From Haloechinothrix aidingensis (lineage in GTDB: Bacteria > Actinomycetota > Actinomycetes > Mycobacteriales > Pseudonocardiaceae): a stretch of 64,000 nucleotides of DNA. The notes under the pieces are model-generated. The model did no database searches, was not told the DNA's origin, and was given only the letters and a program-made list of their open reading frames with translations. The position numbers were made by a program, and so were the translations under genes. Location of the stretch: the NCBI RefSeq assembly GCF_013450155.1, contig NZ_JACCKD010000002.1, positions 424,531 through 488,530 on the forward strand, read 5' to 3'. This document shows positions 1 through 12,547 of this stretch, in pieces. Numbering within the stretch: position 1 is the stretch's first letter; each line of letters starts with the position of its first letter.

Positions 1-527
1 AGTACAGCCGCCATGAGGATGTTCTCGGTCGCTCCCACGCTGGGGAAGTCCAGCCAGATCTGCGCGCCGTGCAGCCCCTCCGCCTCGGCCACCACGCAAC
101 CGTGATCGATGTGGCTGTTCGCGCCGAGCTTGCGCAGCCCGTTCTGGTGCATGTCCAGCGGGCGGGATCCGATCGCGTCACCGCCGGGCAGCGCGACGAC
201 CGCCCGTTTGAGCCTGCCCACGAGCGGGCCGAGCACGCACACCGAGGCACGGAGCTTGCCCATCGCCGTCGTGCTCGCCCGGTGAGCCGGTTCCGCCGGC
301 GTGTCGATCGTGACCGTGTCGGCATCGATCTCGACCTCGCAGCCCACGCTGCGCAGCACGTCCGCCATCAGCGGGACGTCGAGGATCTCGGGGCAGTTGG
401 TGATGGTGGTCGTGCCCTCGGCGAGCAACGCCGCGGCCATCAACTTGAGTACGCTGTTCTTGGCCCCGACGACCTGCACCTCACCCACGAGTCGAGTGCC
501 GCCATGGACGTCGAAGTGCTCGCTCAC
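1..527 (-). CDS. murA: UDP-N-acetylglucosamine 1-carboxyvinyltransferase MurA, N-terminal part (3' end off window)
   Basis: First committed step of peptidoglycan synthesis: transfers enolpyruvate from phosphoenolpyruvate to UDP-GlcNAc in the cytoplasm. The GTG start at 525-527 has a GAGGAGG Shine-Dalgarno seven bases upstream. About 175 residues are visible, from [10 protein letters not shown], through the substrate-binding GAKN motif near residue 21, to the [14 protein letters not shown] loop. Asp117 stands where enterobacterial MurA has the fosfomycin-alkylated Cys115. Known of the family: this Asp is typical of mycobacteria and makes the enzyme insensitive to fosfomycin. The gene reads off the left edge. 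In related genomes it lies next to an rRNA operon, which is not in this window. Identity is certain. Confidence 0.96.
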   Translation of the reverse strand, partial: MSEHFDVHGGTRLVGEVQVVGAKNSVLKLMAAALLAEGTTTITNCPEILDVPLMADVLRSVGCEVEIDADTVTIDTPAEPAHRASTTAMGKLRASVCVLGPLVGRLKRAVVALPGGDAIGSRPLDMHQNGLRKLGANSHIDHGCVVAEAEGLHGAQIWLDFPSVGATENILMAAV

Positions 528-742
528 CCAATCCTCCTCAGCAACGTATTCAGTTCTCGGTCACCGCTGCCCCGAGGGAAGGCCTACACAGTACAGCAGA
601 CAGGCGCCGCCGGACGGCCCTGTCGCCACGGCGGGTGTCGAGTCGGCAACTCCGGCGTAGCGGTCATGGTAGGCGAGCCCGCGCGCCGCTGAAGGGTTCG
701 GGTACTCCCCGGTCCCCGGTAGCCGCAGCGTAGAGTGCCGGT

Positions 743-1315
743 ATGTCCGTTCGCATCAACCGCGTCTACACCCGGGTCGGCGACAACGGCACGACCGCGC
801 TCGGGGACAGCTCACGGATCCCGAAAACCGCGCCGCGCATCGGCGCCTACGCCGATGTCGACGAGACGAACTCCGCGATCGGTACCGCGCTGGCTCTCGG
901 CGGGCTCGACCAGGAAATCGCGGAGCTGCTCGGCTCGGTGCAGAACGACCTCTTCGACGTCGGAGCGGACCTGTGCACCCCGGTGGTGGACGACCTGGAG
1001 TTCCCCCCGCTGCGCGTGACCGAGTCCTACATCGAGCGCCTCGAGGGCTGGTGCGACCGGTACAACGAGCAGCTGCCCAAGCTCACGTCGTTCATCCTGC
1101 CAGGCGGAACACCCGGCGCTGCCCTGCTGCACCAGGCACGCACGATCGCCAGGCGTGCCGAGCGCAGCGCCTGGATGCTCGCCGAGTCCGATCCCGAGCG
1201 CACCAACGAGCTCGCCGTGCGCTACCTCAACCGGCTGTCCGACCTGCTGTTCATTCTCGCCAGGCTCGCCAACCCGGACGGCGACGTGCTGTGGCGGCCC
1301 GGTGCGCAGAGCTGA
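743..1315 (+). CDS. PduO-type ATP:cob(I)alamin adenosyltransferase
   Basis: Adenosylates cob(I)alamin/cobinamide to give the coenzyme B12 used by mutases and B12-dependent reductases. The 190-residue protein carries the PduO/MMAB signatures in order. These are the N-terminal TRVGDNGTT phosphate-binding motif near residue 10, a SFILPGG stretch near 115, the RTIARRAER helix near 135 and RYLNRLSDLLF near 160, which together form the ATP/cobalamin site. It is the only plus-strand gene in the left block and corresponds in position to M. tuberculosis Rv1314c. It faces the minus-strand DUF2550 gene, with a hairpin between their 3' ends. Identity is firm; whether it works in de novo synthesis or salvage cannot be told. 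Confidence 0.94.
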   Translation: MSVRINRVYTRVGDNGTTALGDSSRIPKTAPRIGAYADVDETNSAIGTALALGGLDQEIAELLGSVQNDLFDVGADLCTPVVDDLEFPPLRVTESYIERLEGWCDRYNEQLPKLTSFILPGGTPGAALLHQARTIARRAERSAWMLAESDPERTNELAVRYLNRLSDLLFILARLANPDGDVLWRPGAQS

Positions 1316-1343
1316 CGCGCAGGGCTGAGCCGGGACGCGCCGG

Positions 1344-1382
1344 GGGACTCCTCGGGTGCGGCATGCGTACCGAAGGAGTCCC
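1344..1382. terminator. Bidirectional hairpin between convergent genes
   Basis: A perfect 9-bp inverted repeat (1344-1352 with 1374-1382, arm GGGACTCCT) extends inward by three more pairs with one bulged base. It lies between the adenosyltransferase stop (1315) and the minus-strand stop at 1398, so it can terminate both. There is no T-tract, as is common in high-GC actinobacteria. Confidence 0.6.
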
Positions 1383-1397
1383 TCGGCTCGCCACGCC

Positions 1398-1832
1398 CTA
1401 GCTGGCGCGCGGCATCTGACGGCCCGGCGGGGCCGACTCGAGCCAGGAAAGGAACCCCGTCAGCGGGCCGGGGCCCATCGCGATCTCGATGAACGACCTG
1501 GTCCGTGACTCACAGCTGAGCACGGTGGCTTCCGGGGGAAGCGCGTAGACCTCGGTTCCGCTCGGCTCGCGCCGGGCCGAGATCGCCAGATTGTTGCGGG
1601 AGAGAACCCGGTCGGGTCCGCTGCGCACACTCATCACGCGGAACCACAGGAACTCTTCACCGTGGTACCGGCCGATGCCCAGGTGCCAGCCGCCTTCACC
1701 AGCGCGGCGCCGCCAGCGCAGCGCGACGTTGACGCCACCTGCCTGCAAGATCCTGCGCCAGCGCACGACCATCCAGCACAGGGCAAGCACCGCCACACTC
1801 AGGAGCCCGATGATGAGAAGCGTGATGGCCAC
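1398..1832 (-). CDS. DUF2550 family membrane-anchored protein
   Basis: A 144-residue protein with one N-terminal transmembrane helix (about residues 3-24), then a short basic stretch (RWRR) and a compact soluble domain with LGIGRYHGEEFLWFRV near residue 50. This is the DUF2550 pattern. It sits right after atpC, at the position of M. tuberculosis Rv1312, at the distal end of the ATP synthase operon. The start is GTG at 1830-1832. The family has no established function; the conserved position suggests an envelope or ATP-synthase-associated role, but that is inference. Confidence 0.85.
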   Translation of the reverse strand: MAITLLIIGLLSVAVLALCWMVVRWRRILQAGGVNVALRWRRRAGEGGWHLGIGRYHGEEFLWFRVMSVRSGPDRVLSRNNLAISARREPSGTEVYALPPEATVLSCESRTRSFIEIAMGPGPLTGFLSWLESAPPGRQMPRAS

Positions 1833-1856
1833 AGCAGGCTCCCGATCGCGGCGCGC

Positions 1857-2222
1857 TCAGTCTGTCTGCCCCGCGACGCGCAATCGTGCGCTCGCTCTGG
1901 CGCGCTCGTCCTCGTCCTCGTCCTCGAGTGCCCGCCGTGCGGCCTCCACGTCGATCTCCCCGGCCAGTTCGGCCGACTCCGCGAGCACGCTCACGGTGTC
2001 CCTGGTCACCGACAGGAAACCACCCTGCACCGCCGCGCTCATGTGGTCGCCGTCCGAGGTCGTCACGGTGACGACGCCACCGTCGACGAGCTGACCGAGC
2101 ATCGGCTCGTGCCCGGGCATAATGCCGATCTCACCCTCGGTCGTCTGCGCGACGACGAACGACCCGGTGCCCGACCACAACCGGCGCTCCACCGCGACAA
2201 GCTCGACGGACATCTCGGCCAC
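1857..2222 (-). CDS. atpC: F1F0 ATP synthase epsilon subunit
   Basis: Central-stalk subunit of F1 that couples rotation to catalysis and inhibits ATP hydrolysis. 121 residues. The N-terminal beta-sandwich is recognisable from [17 protein letters not shown] and [13 protein letters not shown] near residue 40, followed by a C-terminal helical hairpin rich in Glu/Arg. I chose GTG at 2220-2222 because an AAGGAG Shine-Dalgarno lies six bases upstream. An in-frame GTG 15 bases earlier would place that SD inside the gene. Last subunit gene of the atp operon, followed by the DUF2550 gene. Confidence 0.95.
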   Translation of the reverse strand: MAEMSVELVAVERRLWSGTGSFVVAQTTEGEIGIMPGHEPMLGQLVDGGVVTVTTSDGDHMSAAVQGGFLSVTRDTVSVLAESAELAGEIDVEAARRALEDEDEDERARASARLRVAGQTD

Positions 2223-2394
2223 GTGACTCTCCTTCACACAAGCATGTCACCGGCTACGAGCGATGGCTCGCAGCAACGAACAACGACTGGCTCCGGCAGG
2301 CGCACTTCACAGTCTAATTGGTGTCCGATACCACCCGGCAACACGGCGGGGTCGACTCCCCCGAACGGGAATACGACCCCGCCGTGCCAGCAGG

Positions 2395-4804
<2,410 letters not shown>

Positions 4805-4816
4805 CTACTTACCTGG

Positions 4817-6457
<1,641 letters not shown>

Positions 6458-6540
6458 GTCGTTCCCGCTCTCACTTGTCGGTCTCTTCGTTGCAAAGTAT
6501 GTCGTGTGGTCCCGCTCACGTCGTACGCAGGCCGGGCGAG

Positions 6541-7380
6541 CTAGCGCGCGAGCCGCCCGCGCACGGACCTGAGCCTGCCCGCCGTACTGCCGTCGATGAC
6601 CTCGTCACCGACCTTGATGAGCAGGCCGCCGATCAAGTCCGGTTTGACCTGTACGTGCACCGCCATCGACCTGCCGTAGATGCGCTGCAGGCGCTCGGTC
6701 AGTGCACCACGCTGCTCCTCGGTCAGCTCCGTCGCGGTGACGACGTGCGCCACCGACCGCTCGCGCTTGTGTGCCGCCTGCGCGGCGAGCTTGTCCAGCG
6801 CGTTCGCCACGCTCCGGCCACGTGGCTGAATCGCCACCTGCTCCAGCATGGTCTGCGTCACGGAGGTGAGCTTGCCCGAGAAGAGCTCACGCACCAGCCT
6901 ACGCTTCGAGTCCGCGGGAGTGGTCCGGTCGGCGAGAACGTTGTCCAGCGCGGACTCCTCGGTCAGCACCCGCGCGGCCTGGAACAACTCCGCCTCGACG
7001 GTCTCGAGGGTGCCCTCCCGCTCGGCGCCGATCAGCAAGGCGGATGCGCCGAGAACGGTGGTCCCCTCCAGCAGCTCACGCGGCGTGGACCACTTGCTGG
7101 CCACGACGGTGTCCAGGATCTGCAGGGTCGGCTCGCTGACCTTGCCCTCCAGGAGGCTACGCACCAGCCGCGTACGGGCTGCGTCCTCCGACGAGGCGTC
7201 CGCGACAGCTCTGCGCAGCGAGATCTCCGTGCTGAGCAGGTACGCGAATGCGTACAGTTCCTCCCCGACGACCGCGGGATTGGCCCCGGGGTCGTCGAGG
7301 ATCTCGCCGAGGCGTCCCTCGGCGAGCTCGAGCGCCTCCCGGCTCGCCGCATGCAGTGTTGTCTCGGTTGACTCCGCCAT
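6541..7380 (-). CDS. atpH: F1F0 ATP synthase delta subunit
   Basis: Peripheral-stalk subunit linking b to F1. 279 residues, the longer form typical of actinobacteria (E. coli delta is about 177). The C-terminal OSCP/delta signature is clear, with [17 protein letters not shown] and the terminal [17 protein letters not shown] stretch. Unlike M. tuberculosis atpH it has no fused b' domain at the N-terminus, and atpF is a separate complete gene just upstream. Ten bases separate it from atpF. Confidence 0.94.
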   Translation of the reverse strand: MAESTETTLHAASREALELAEGRLGEILDDPGANPAVVGEELYAFAYLLSTEISLRRAVADASSEDAARTRLVRSLLEGKVSEPTLQILDTVVASKWSTPRELLEGTTVLGASALLIGAEREGTLETVEAELFQAARVLTEESALDNVLADRTTPADSKRRLVRELFSGKLTSVTQTMLEQVAIQPRGRSVANALDKLAAQAAHKRERSVAHVVTATELTEEQRGALTERLQRIYGRSMAVHVQVKPDLIGGLLIKVGDEVIDGSTAGRLRSVRGRLAR

Positions 7381-7389
7381 GCGCCTGCC

Positions 7390-7932
7390 TTACTTCCCTG
7401 CTCCAGCCGAGTCCAGCTCCGCGAGGAAACGCTCGACGGTGCGGTTGCGCCGCTCCTCGTCCTCGAGGGACTCGCCCACGATACGACCGGCCAGCTCCAC
7501 CGACTGCCGTCCCATCTCGGACCGCAGCTCAGCGATGATCTGTGCCTTCTGCGCCTGCAACTGCGACTCGCCCTGCGCCACGATCCGGGCCGCCTCGGCC
7601 TGTGCCTCGGCGCGGATCTCCTCGCGGATCTGCTCGGACTCCAGCCGCGCGTCGTCGCGGATCTTCGCGGCCTCGGTCCTGGCCTCGGCAAGCTGCTGGT
7701 TGTACTGCTCGAGGGCCTGCTGCGCTTCCGCCTGCGCCTTCTCGGCTTTCTCGATACCGCCTTCGATCTGGGATGCGCGCTCCTCGTAGAGCTTCTCGAA
7801 GCGCGGCACCGCGAACTTCCACAGCACGAAGAGCAGCACACCGAACGCGACGAGCCCCAGGATCACCTCGGACGTGTGCGGAAGGACCGGCGAGGGCTCC
7901 TCCGCAGCGAGCACGATCTGTGTAGTCAGCAC
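7390..7932 (-). CDS. atpF: F1F0 ATP synthase b subunit
   Basis: Peripheral stalk b subunit: one N-terminal membrane helix (VILGLVAFGVLLFVLWKF) then a long Ala/Glu/Gln-rich coiled coil (about residues 55-160). I prefer GTG at 7930-7932 (180 residues) because GGGAG lies five bases upstream. A TTG start at 7956 would give eight extra residues but has no SD. Five conserved subunit genes follow in the same direction. Confidence 0.93.
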   Translation of the reverse strand: MLTTQIVLAAEEPSPVLPHTSEVILGLVAFGVLLFVLWKFAVPRFEKLYEERASQIEGGIEKAEKAQAEAQQALEQYNQQLAEARTEAAKIRDDARLESEQIREEIRAEAQAEAARIVAQGESQLQAQKAQIIAELRSEMGRQSVELAGRIVGESLEDEERRNRTVERFLAELDSAGAGK

Positions 7933-7961
7933 AGCATCTCCCAACGTGTTGAGCAATCAAC

Positions 7962-8213
7962 TCACGCCGCGGAGGCGATGAAGTACAGCACCAGACCGAT
8001 CAGCGCCAGCACCTCGGTGAGCACGAAGGTGGTCCAGGCGATACCCATCAGCTTGCCCTGCGCCTCGGGCTGGCGAGCAGTGCCCGTGATGACGGAGGAC
8101 CAGATCAGACCCACACCGATACCGGGGCCGATGGCGCTGAGGCCATAGCCGATCATGGCAAGGCCGGGGTTGATGTTCGTGGCTGCTTCTTGAGCGAGAA
8201 CAATGTTGCTCAC
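7962..8213 (-). CDS. atpE: F1F0 ATP synthase c subunit
   Basis: Membrane rotor-ring proteolipid of 83 residues: two transmembrane helices joined by the polar loop [10 protein letters not shown]. The first helix has a Gly-rich face ([15 protein letters not shown]). The second carries the proton-binding Glu in [14 protein letters not shown]. Known of the family: this carboxylate is the target of diarylquinolines in mycobacteria. GTG at 8211-8213 with AAAGGGA upstream is preferred over a TTG six codons earlier. Confidence 0.95.
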   Translation of the reverse strand: MSNIVLAQEAATNINPGLAMIGYGLSAIGPGIGVGLIWSSVITGTARQPEAQGKLMGIAWTTFVLTEVLALIGLVLYFIASAA

Positions 8214-8275
8214 TTGCGAATCCCTTTCCAACTACGCTCCGCACCTGGCGGCCCGGAAGCCTCTCGGTCTTGTCT

Positions 8276-9052
8276 CTAGTGGTCCTCTGCCAACGCCATG
8301 CCAATGTAGCTGGCGGCGAGCAGGGCAAATACGTAGGCCTGAATCGTCATGATCAAGGCCTCCAAGAACGTCATCGCGATGGCGAAGGCGAACGACACCG
8401 CGGCCACCGGCTTCAACGCCGCGCTCGCCTCGACGAGCAACCACTCACCAGCCAGCGTGAAGACCAGGATGATGAGGTGGCCGGCGAACATCGCGGCGAA
8501 CACACGAATCGCCAGCGTGATCGGGTTCATCACGAACTTGGAGAAGAACTCGATCGGTGTCAGCAAGATGTATATGGGGCCCGGTACGCCCGCCGGGAAC
8601 AACTGGTTCTTGAGGTACCCGCCGACACCGTGGCGACGCATCCCGACATAGTGATACACCGGGTACACCACCAGAATCGACAGCGCCAGCGGGAACCCGA
8701 TGTGTGACATCGTCGGGAACTGAATAATCGGGATAATACCGTAGATATTGTTCACGAATACGAACGTGAACAGCGTGAAGATCAGCGGTACGAACCGCTG
8801 GAAGTCTTTGGAACCAATGTGTTCCCGAGCAATGGTGTTACGCGTGAAGCTGTATATGGATTCGGCGACGAACTGCGTCTTGCCGGGTACGACCTTCATG
8901 TTCCGCGACGTGATCACAAAGAACGCCGCGATGATGACCACCGACATGACGACCAGCAGCATCGGCTTGGTCACTGCGCCGAAGATCGGAGGGAGATTGA
9001 AGTCGCCCGCGCCGGGCGGAACAAAACCCTCAGCCAGCACCAACGTGCCCAA
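8276..9052 (-). CDS. atpB: F1F0 ATP synthase a subunit
   Basis: Membrane subunit forming the proton half-channels against the c-ring. Five to six hydrophobic helices are evident. The essential Arg is in the MNPITLAIRVFAAMFAGH segment of the fourth helix, and the last helix carries IQAYVFALLAASYIGMAL. A TTG codon at 9050-9052 has a strong GGAAGGAGT Shine-Dalgarno five bases upstream, giving 258 residues that begin LGTLVLAEGF. A GTG at 9106 lacks an SD. The 186-bp leader upstream of this start contains a 7-bp hairpin (9148-9175). Confidence 0.93.
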   Translation of the reverse strand: MGTLVLAEGFVPPGAGDFNLPPIFGAVTKPMLLVVMSVVIIAAFFVITSRNMKVVPGKTQFVAESIYSFTRNTIAREHIGSKDFQRFVPLIFTLFTFVFVNNIYGIIPIIQFPTMSHIGFPLALSILVVYPVYHYVGMRRHGVGGYLKNQLFPAGVPGPIYILLTPIEFFSKFVMNPITLAIRVFAAMFAGHLIILVFTLAGEWLLVEASAALKPVAAVSFAFAIAMTFLEALIMTIQAYVFALLAASYIGMALAEDH

Positions 9053-9238
9053 CTGGACTCCTTCCGGTTCTCCCGCTCGGCCTCGAACCGGCGGGGGAAT
9101 CGTCACGATCGGCCGTCAACGTACCCGATACGTTTCGGGACGAAGCAGGCGGCTGGTTCGCACCACCGAGCCGCCGCTGGCCAGCTTTCTCCGGGGACCT
9201 TATCAGGCGTACCCGTTCCAGGAGTATGGGCGTACTAC

Positions 9239-9715
9239 TTAGCCCTCGTCCCTGGTCTCGGGGATGACGGTCGGGATCTTGGCGCGCTGGAACGCGATGA
9301 CTTCCGCAGCGGCCCACGCGAGCACCGTCACCAGCATCGTCACCCCGAGAGCGACCGGGTCGAACACCGCGACACCGCGCAGTGTGAGCATGACCACAAG
9401 CAGCGCACCGAGCTTCAGGATGTAGCCGCCGAGCACGAGGCCGAACAGCATCTCCGGGGGCAGCGCAGCCGTCTTGTGCATCATCCAGACGGTGACCAGC
9501 GAGGAGCCGAACGCCACGAGTGCGCCGACGGCGGCACTGGCCAGTCCCGACCACCCGAGCAGTGCCCAGGAGACGGCGATCGCGAGCAGCGCACCGGCGA
9601 GGCCGATCCGCAGGCCCATCCGCAGCATCGCCGTGGCGAGCGTGCGCACCGACGCCGCGTGCGGGTTGTCTTCCTGCCGGTCCCCCGGACCAGCACCCTG
9701 CGCTTGCTCCGCCAC
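9239..9715 (-). CDS. AtpI-like ATP synthase-associated membrane protein
   Basis: 158 residues with four predicted transmembrane helices (about residues 37-57, 60-80, 100-118 and 124-144) between wecA and atpB, the position of M. tuberculosis Rv1303 and of atpI in many bacteria. AtpI is thought to help c-ring assembly or divalent cation supply. Sequence conservation is low in this family, so the call leans on topology and location. GTG at 9713-9715 with AAAGGG eight bases upstream is the likely start. Confidence 0.8.
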   Translation of the reverse strand: MAEQAQGAGPGDRQEDNPHAASVRTLATAMLRMGLRIGLAGALLAIAVSWALLGWSGLASAAVGALVAFGSSLVTVWMMHKTAALPPEMLFGLVLGGYILKLGALLVVMLTLRGVAVFDPVALGVTMLVTVLAWAAAEVIAFQRAKIPTVIPETRDEG

Positions 9716-9740
9716 TGGCGACCCTTTCGTCGTTCGCGTG

Positions 9741-10892
9741 CTACCCACGAGCCTTCAGTCTAGGGACGTACGACGCGAGGATCGCAAGCACCAGCCCGAT
9801 CAGCAGTAATCCGGCCACGACGAGAGCATCGAACACGGTCAGCGCGACCGCTCCGAAGGCGAGCAGACCGGCCCAGAAGTAGATCAGCAGGACGGCCCGG
9901 CGCTGCGAATGGCCGATCTCCAGCAGCCGGTGGTGCAGGTGCATCTTGTCCGCGCTGAACGGGCTCTCCCCGCGACGTGTGCGGCGGATCACCGCCATCA
10001 GCAGGTCCAGAACTGGGACGAACAGCACAGCGGCCACCACGATCAGCGGGGACAGCAGCGCGAGCATGTCCGCGCCGCCGTCGTTCTCGGTGATCGACAC
10101 ACGACCGGACGCCGAGGTACTCGCCGCGGCGAGCATCAGCCCGATGAACATCGAGCCGGAGTCGCCCATGAAGATCTTCGCGGGCTGGAAGTTGTGCGGC
10201 AGGAAGCCGAGACATGCTCCGGCCAGTGTCGCGGCGATCAGCGCAGGCGGGTAAGCGCTCACGTCGCCCCCGGAGGAGTGCAGCAGCACCAGGGAGAACG
10301 CACAGATCGCCGCCGCAGCGATCAGACCGATCCCCGCGGCGAGCCCGTCCAGCCCGTCCACGAAGTTCATCGCGTTGACCATCGTGACCACCAACAGGAT
10401 GACCAGCAGCCCACCCTGGTTCTGGTCGAGGATCAGCACCGAGCCGACCGCGCTGTCCTGCCCACCCCACGGCACCCGCAGCACCGACCACTGCAGGCCG
10501 AACAGCACGAGAACGCCCGCGCAGGTGACCTGCCCGGCCAGCTTGGTCCACGCGTCCAGGTCGAACCGGTCGTCCAACGCCCCGATCAGCACGATGACCC
10601 CGCCACCGACCAGCACGGCGACCGGATCGAGCGAGAACTCGAACGCCCTGCGCAGCACCGGTAGCTGATGCGCGAGACCCATGCCGCCCAGCACGCCACC
10701 GTAGATCGCGAGGCCGCCCATGTACGGCATCGGTGTGGCGTGCACGTCCCGCGACCGCGGCATCGCCATGGCACGGATCCGGACCGCGAACCGTTTGGCG
10801 ACGCCGGTCAGCAGGAACGTCAACGCGGCAGCGGTCAGCGCGACGAGCAGGTACTCCCGGATCGGTAGCCCTACACTCAGTGTTTCCGGCAC
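9741..10892 (-). CDS. wecA: Undecaprenyl-phosphate GlcNAc-1-phosphate transferase (WecA/Rfe)
   Basis: Integral membrane enzyme that moves GlcNAc-1-phosphate from UDP-GlcNAc to a polyprenyl phosphate, starting arabinogalactan or teichoic-type linkage units. 383 residues and about 11 transmembrane helices. Family motifs in order: ALDDRFDLD near residue 100, NFVDGLDGLAAG near 172, KIFMGDSGSMF near 240 and the HLHHRLLE (HxHH) motif near 320. Same position as M. tuberculosis Rv1302 (rfe), between tsaC and atpI. Relevant to the wall-polymer genes further right in the window. Confidence 0.93.
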   Translation of the reverse strand: MPETLSVGLPIREYLLVALTAAALTFLLTGVAKRFAVRIRAMAMPRSRDVHATPMPYMGGLAIYGGVLGGMGLAHQLPVLRRAFEFSLDPVAVLVGGGVIVLIGALDDRFDLDAWTKLAGQVTCAGVLVLFGLQWSVLRVPWGGQDSAVGSVLILDQNQGGLLVILLVVTMVNAMNFVDGLDGLAAGIGLIAAAAICAFSLVLLHSSGGDVSAYPPALIAATLAGACLGFLPHNFQPAKIFMGDSGSMFIGLMLAAASTSASGRVSITENDGGADMLALLSPLIVVAAVLFVPVLDLLMAVIRRTRRGESPFSADKMHLHHRLLEIGHSQRRAVLLIYFWAGLLAFGAVALTVFDALVVAGLLLIGLVLAILASYVPRLKARG

Positions 10893-10901
10893 GTCGGGTA
10901 C

Positions 10902-11552
10902 TCAGTCCGCTTTCCCGACGCTCGTCCCGAGTGCTCCCGAGACCTCCTCGGTGGTGACCGCACCTTCCCGGAGCATCACCGGCTCATCGCCGGTGAGGTC
11001 CACGATCGACGACGGCACCGGGTCGCCGCACGGGCCGCCGTCGAGATAGACCGACACGCTCTCCCCCAGCTGCTCACGAGCCTCCTCGGCTGTCGCGGCC
11101 GGGGGTTTACCCGAGGTGTTGGCACTGGAGACAGCCATCGGACCCACAGCGCGCAACAGCTCGAGTGCCACCGGATGCAGCGGCATGCGCAGCATCACCG
11201 TCCCCTTCGTGGTGCCCAGATCCCACGCCAGGCTCGGCGCGTGCGGCAGCACGATCGACAGGTCACCCGGCCAGAAGGCCTCCACCAGCGTCCGTGCCTG
11301 ATCGGGAACACTCTGGACCAACCCGTCGAGCGTCGACAACGAGCCGACCAGCACGCCGACGGGCATGTCCCGGCCCCGCTGCTTCGCGCGCAGCAGCGCC
11401 CGTACGCCGCCGGTGGAGAACGCCTCACAGCCGATGCCGTACACGGTGTCGGTCGGCAGCACCACGAGCTGCCCGGAGCGCGCGGCTGCCGTCGCCGCCG
11501 CCAAGCCTTTGGTGCGGGACTCCTGGTCCGCGCAGTCGTAGACCGTACTCAC
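10902..11552 (-). CDS. tsaC: L-threonylcarbamoyladenylate synthase (TsaC/Sua5/YwlC)
   Basis: Makes threonylcarbamoyl-AMP from Thr, bicarbonate and ATP for the t6A37 modification of ANN-decoding tRNAs. 216 residues of the short TsaC domain. The active-site fold motifs VVLPTDTVYGIGC near residue 30, the RAKQRGRDMPV loop near 57 and SSANTSGKPP near 143 are conserved. No C-terminal Sua5 extension. Follows prmC closely, as in M. tuberculosis Rv1301. Confidence 0.92.
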   Translation of the reverse strand: MSTVYDCADQESRTKGLAAATAAARSGQLVVLPTDTVYGIGCEAFSTGGVRALLRAKQRGRDMPVGVLVGSLSTLDGLVQSVPDQARTLVEAFWPGDLSIVLPHAPSLAWDLGTTKGTVMLRMPLHPVALELLRAVGPMAVSSANTSGKPPAATAEEAREQLGESVSVYLDGGPCGDPVPSSIVDLTGDEPVMLREGAVTTEEVSGALGTSVGKAD

Positions 11553-11575
11553 GCTCGTGAGCCTAGCTCCTCGGA

Positions 11576-12451
11576 TCAGCCGGTCCGACGGGCCGTCGCG
11601 AACCGCGAGCGACCGGCCAGATCGGTATGGCCGGTGGCTTCGGACAGCACACGGCGCTGGGACAGCAGCGCGGGGACCGCCTGCCCGTGATCGTCGTCGT
11701 GCTCGATCGCGACACCGCCCCCCGACCGCAGCAGCCGTGCCGCCAGCGTGACCACGCTCTTGATCAGGGCGAGACCGCCGTCGGCGGCGTACACCGCGTG
11801 CTCGGGGTCGTGCTCGGCCACCTCGGGCGGCAGCGACTTGCCGATCGGCACGTAGGGCGGGTTACACAGCACCAGGTCGACGAGGCCGTCCAGCTCGGCG
11901 AACAACCTGCCGTCCGTCACGTCACCCGAGTAGAGGCGCACCGGGGTGTCCCCGGCTCCTGCCCGCTTGTCGGCGTTGCGGCGTGCCCACGCCAGCGCGG
12001 CCGTGTCGTTGTCGACGGCGTAGACCTGCGCGTCCGGGCGTGCGTGCGCGACCGCGAGCGCGAGCGCGCCCGATCCGGTGCACAGCTCGACCACGACGGG
12101 GTGCGAGCGGGAGGCGAGCACGTCGAGTCCCCAGGACAGCACCAGATCGGTCTCCGGCCGGGGCACAAAGACCCCCGGCCCCACATCGACGGTGATGTCC
12201 CCGATCGCGGCCCAGCCCGTGATGTGCTGCAACGGGACACGCTTGGCGCGCTGGGCGACCAGCTGCCCCAGCGCCTCCACAACGGGCGGGTCGACAAGGG
12301 GAACCAGCGGCAGCTCACCACGCTCGACCCCGAGCACATGCGCCGCGAGCAGCTCAGCATCGTTTCGCGCGGACTCGACACCCGCGTCGGAGAGCATCCG
12401 GGTGGCTTCGAGAAGGGCGAGCCGCAACGGTTGTCTACGCACAGCTCTCAC
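11576..12451 (-). CDS. prmC: Peptide chain release factor N5-glutamine methyltransferase PrmC
   Basis: Methylates the GGQ glutamine of release factors 1 and 2. 291 residues with an N-terminal helical substrate-binding domain and a Rossmann methyltransferase domain. Visible motifs are VFVPRPETDLV near residue 93, ELCTGSGALALAVA (SAM site) near 120 and the catalytic NPPYVP near 190. It lies one gene downstream of its substrate gene prfA; a strong palindrome (12497-12547) separates the two. Confidence 0.93.
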   Translation of the reverse strand: MRAVRRQPLRLALLEATRMLSDAGVESARNDAELLAAHVLGVERGELPLVPLVDPPVVEALGQLVAQRAKRVPLQHITGWAAIGDITVDVGPGVFVPRPETDLVLSWGLDVLASRSHPVVVELCTGSGALALAVAHARPDAQVYAVDNDTAALAWARRNADKRAGAGDTPVRLYSGDVTDGRLFAELDGLVDLVLCNPPYVPIGKSLPPEVAEHDPEHAVYAADGGLALIKSVVTLAARLLRSGGGVAIEHDDDHGQAVPALLSQRRVLSEATGHTDLAGRSRFATARRTG

Positions 12452-12496
12452 CTTAGTCGCAGCAGCTCACCCGTTCCGGTAACGACCCGTCGGGCG

Positions 12497-12547
12497 CGCT
12501 GAATGACGCTGTCAGTCCACGAGACGGACTGACAGCGTCATTCAGCG
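12497..12547. repeat. Perfect 22-bp palindromic hairpin over the prfA stop codon
   Basis: Arms 12497-12518 and 12526-12547 are perfectly complementary with a 7-base loop. The prfA TGA stop (12538-12540) lies inside the arm. It could act as a terminator or attenuator between prfA and prmC, or as a 3'-end stabiliser. No T-tract follows. The core matches 19 of 21 positions with the hairpin at 25225-25283, so it looks like a dispersed repeat family. Confidence 0.8.
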
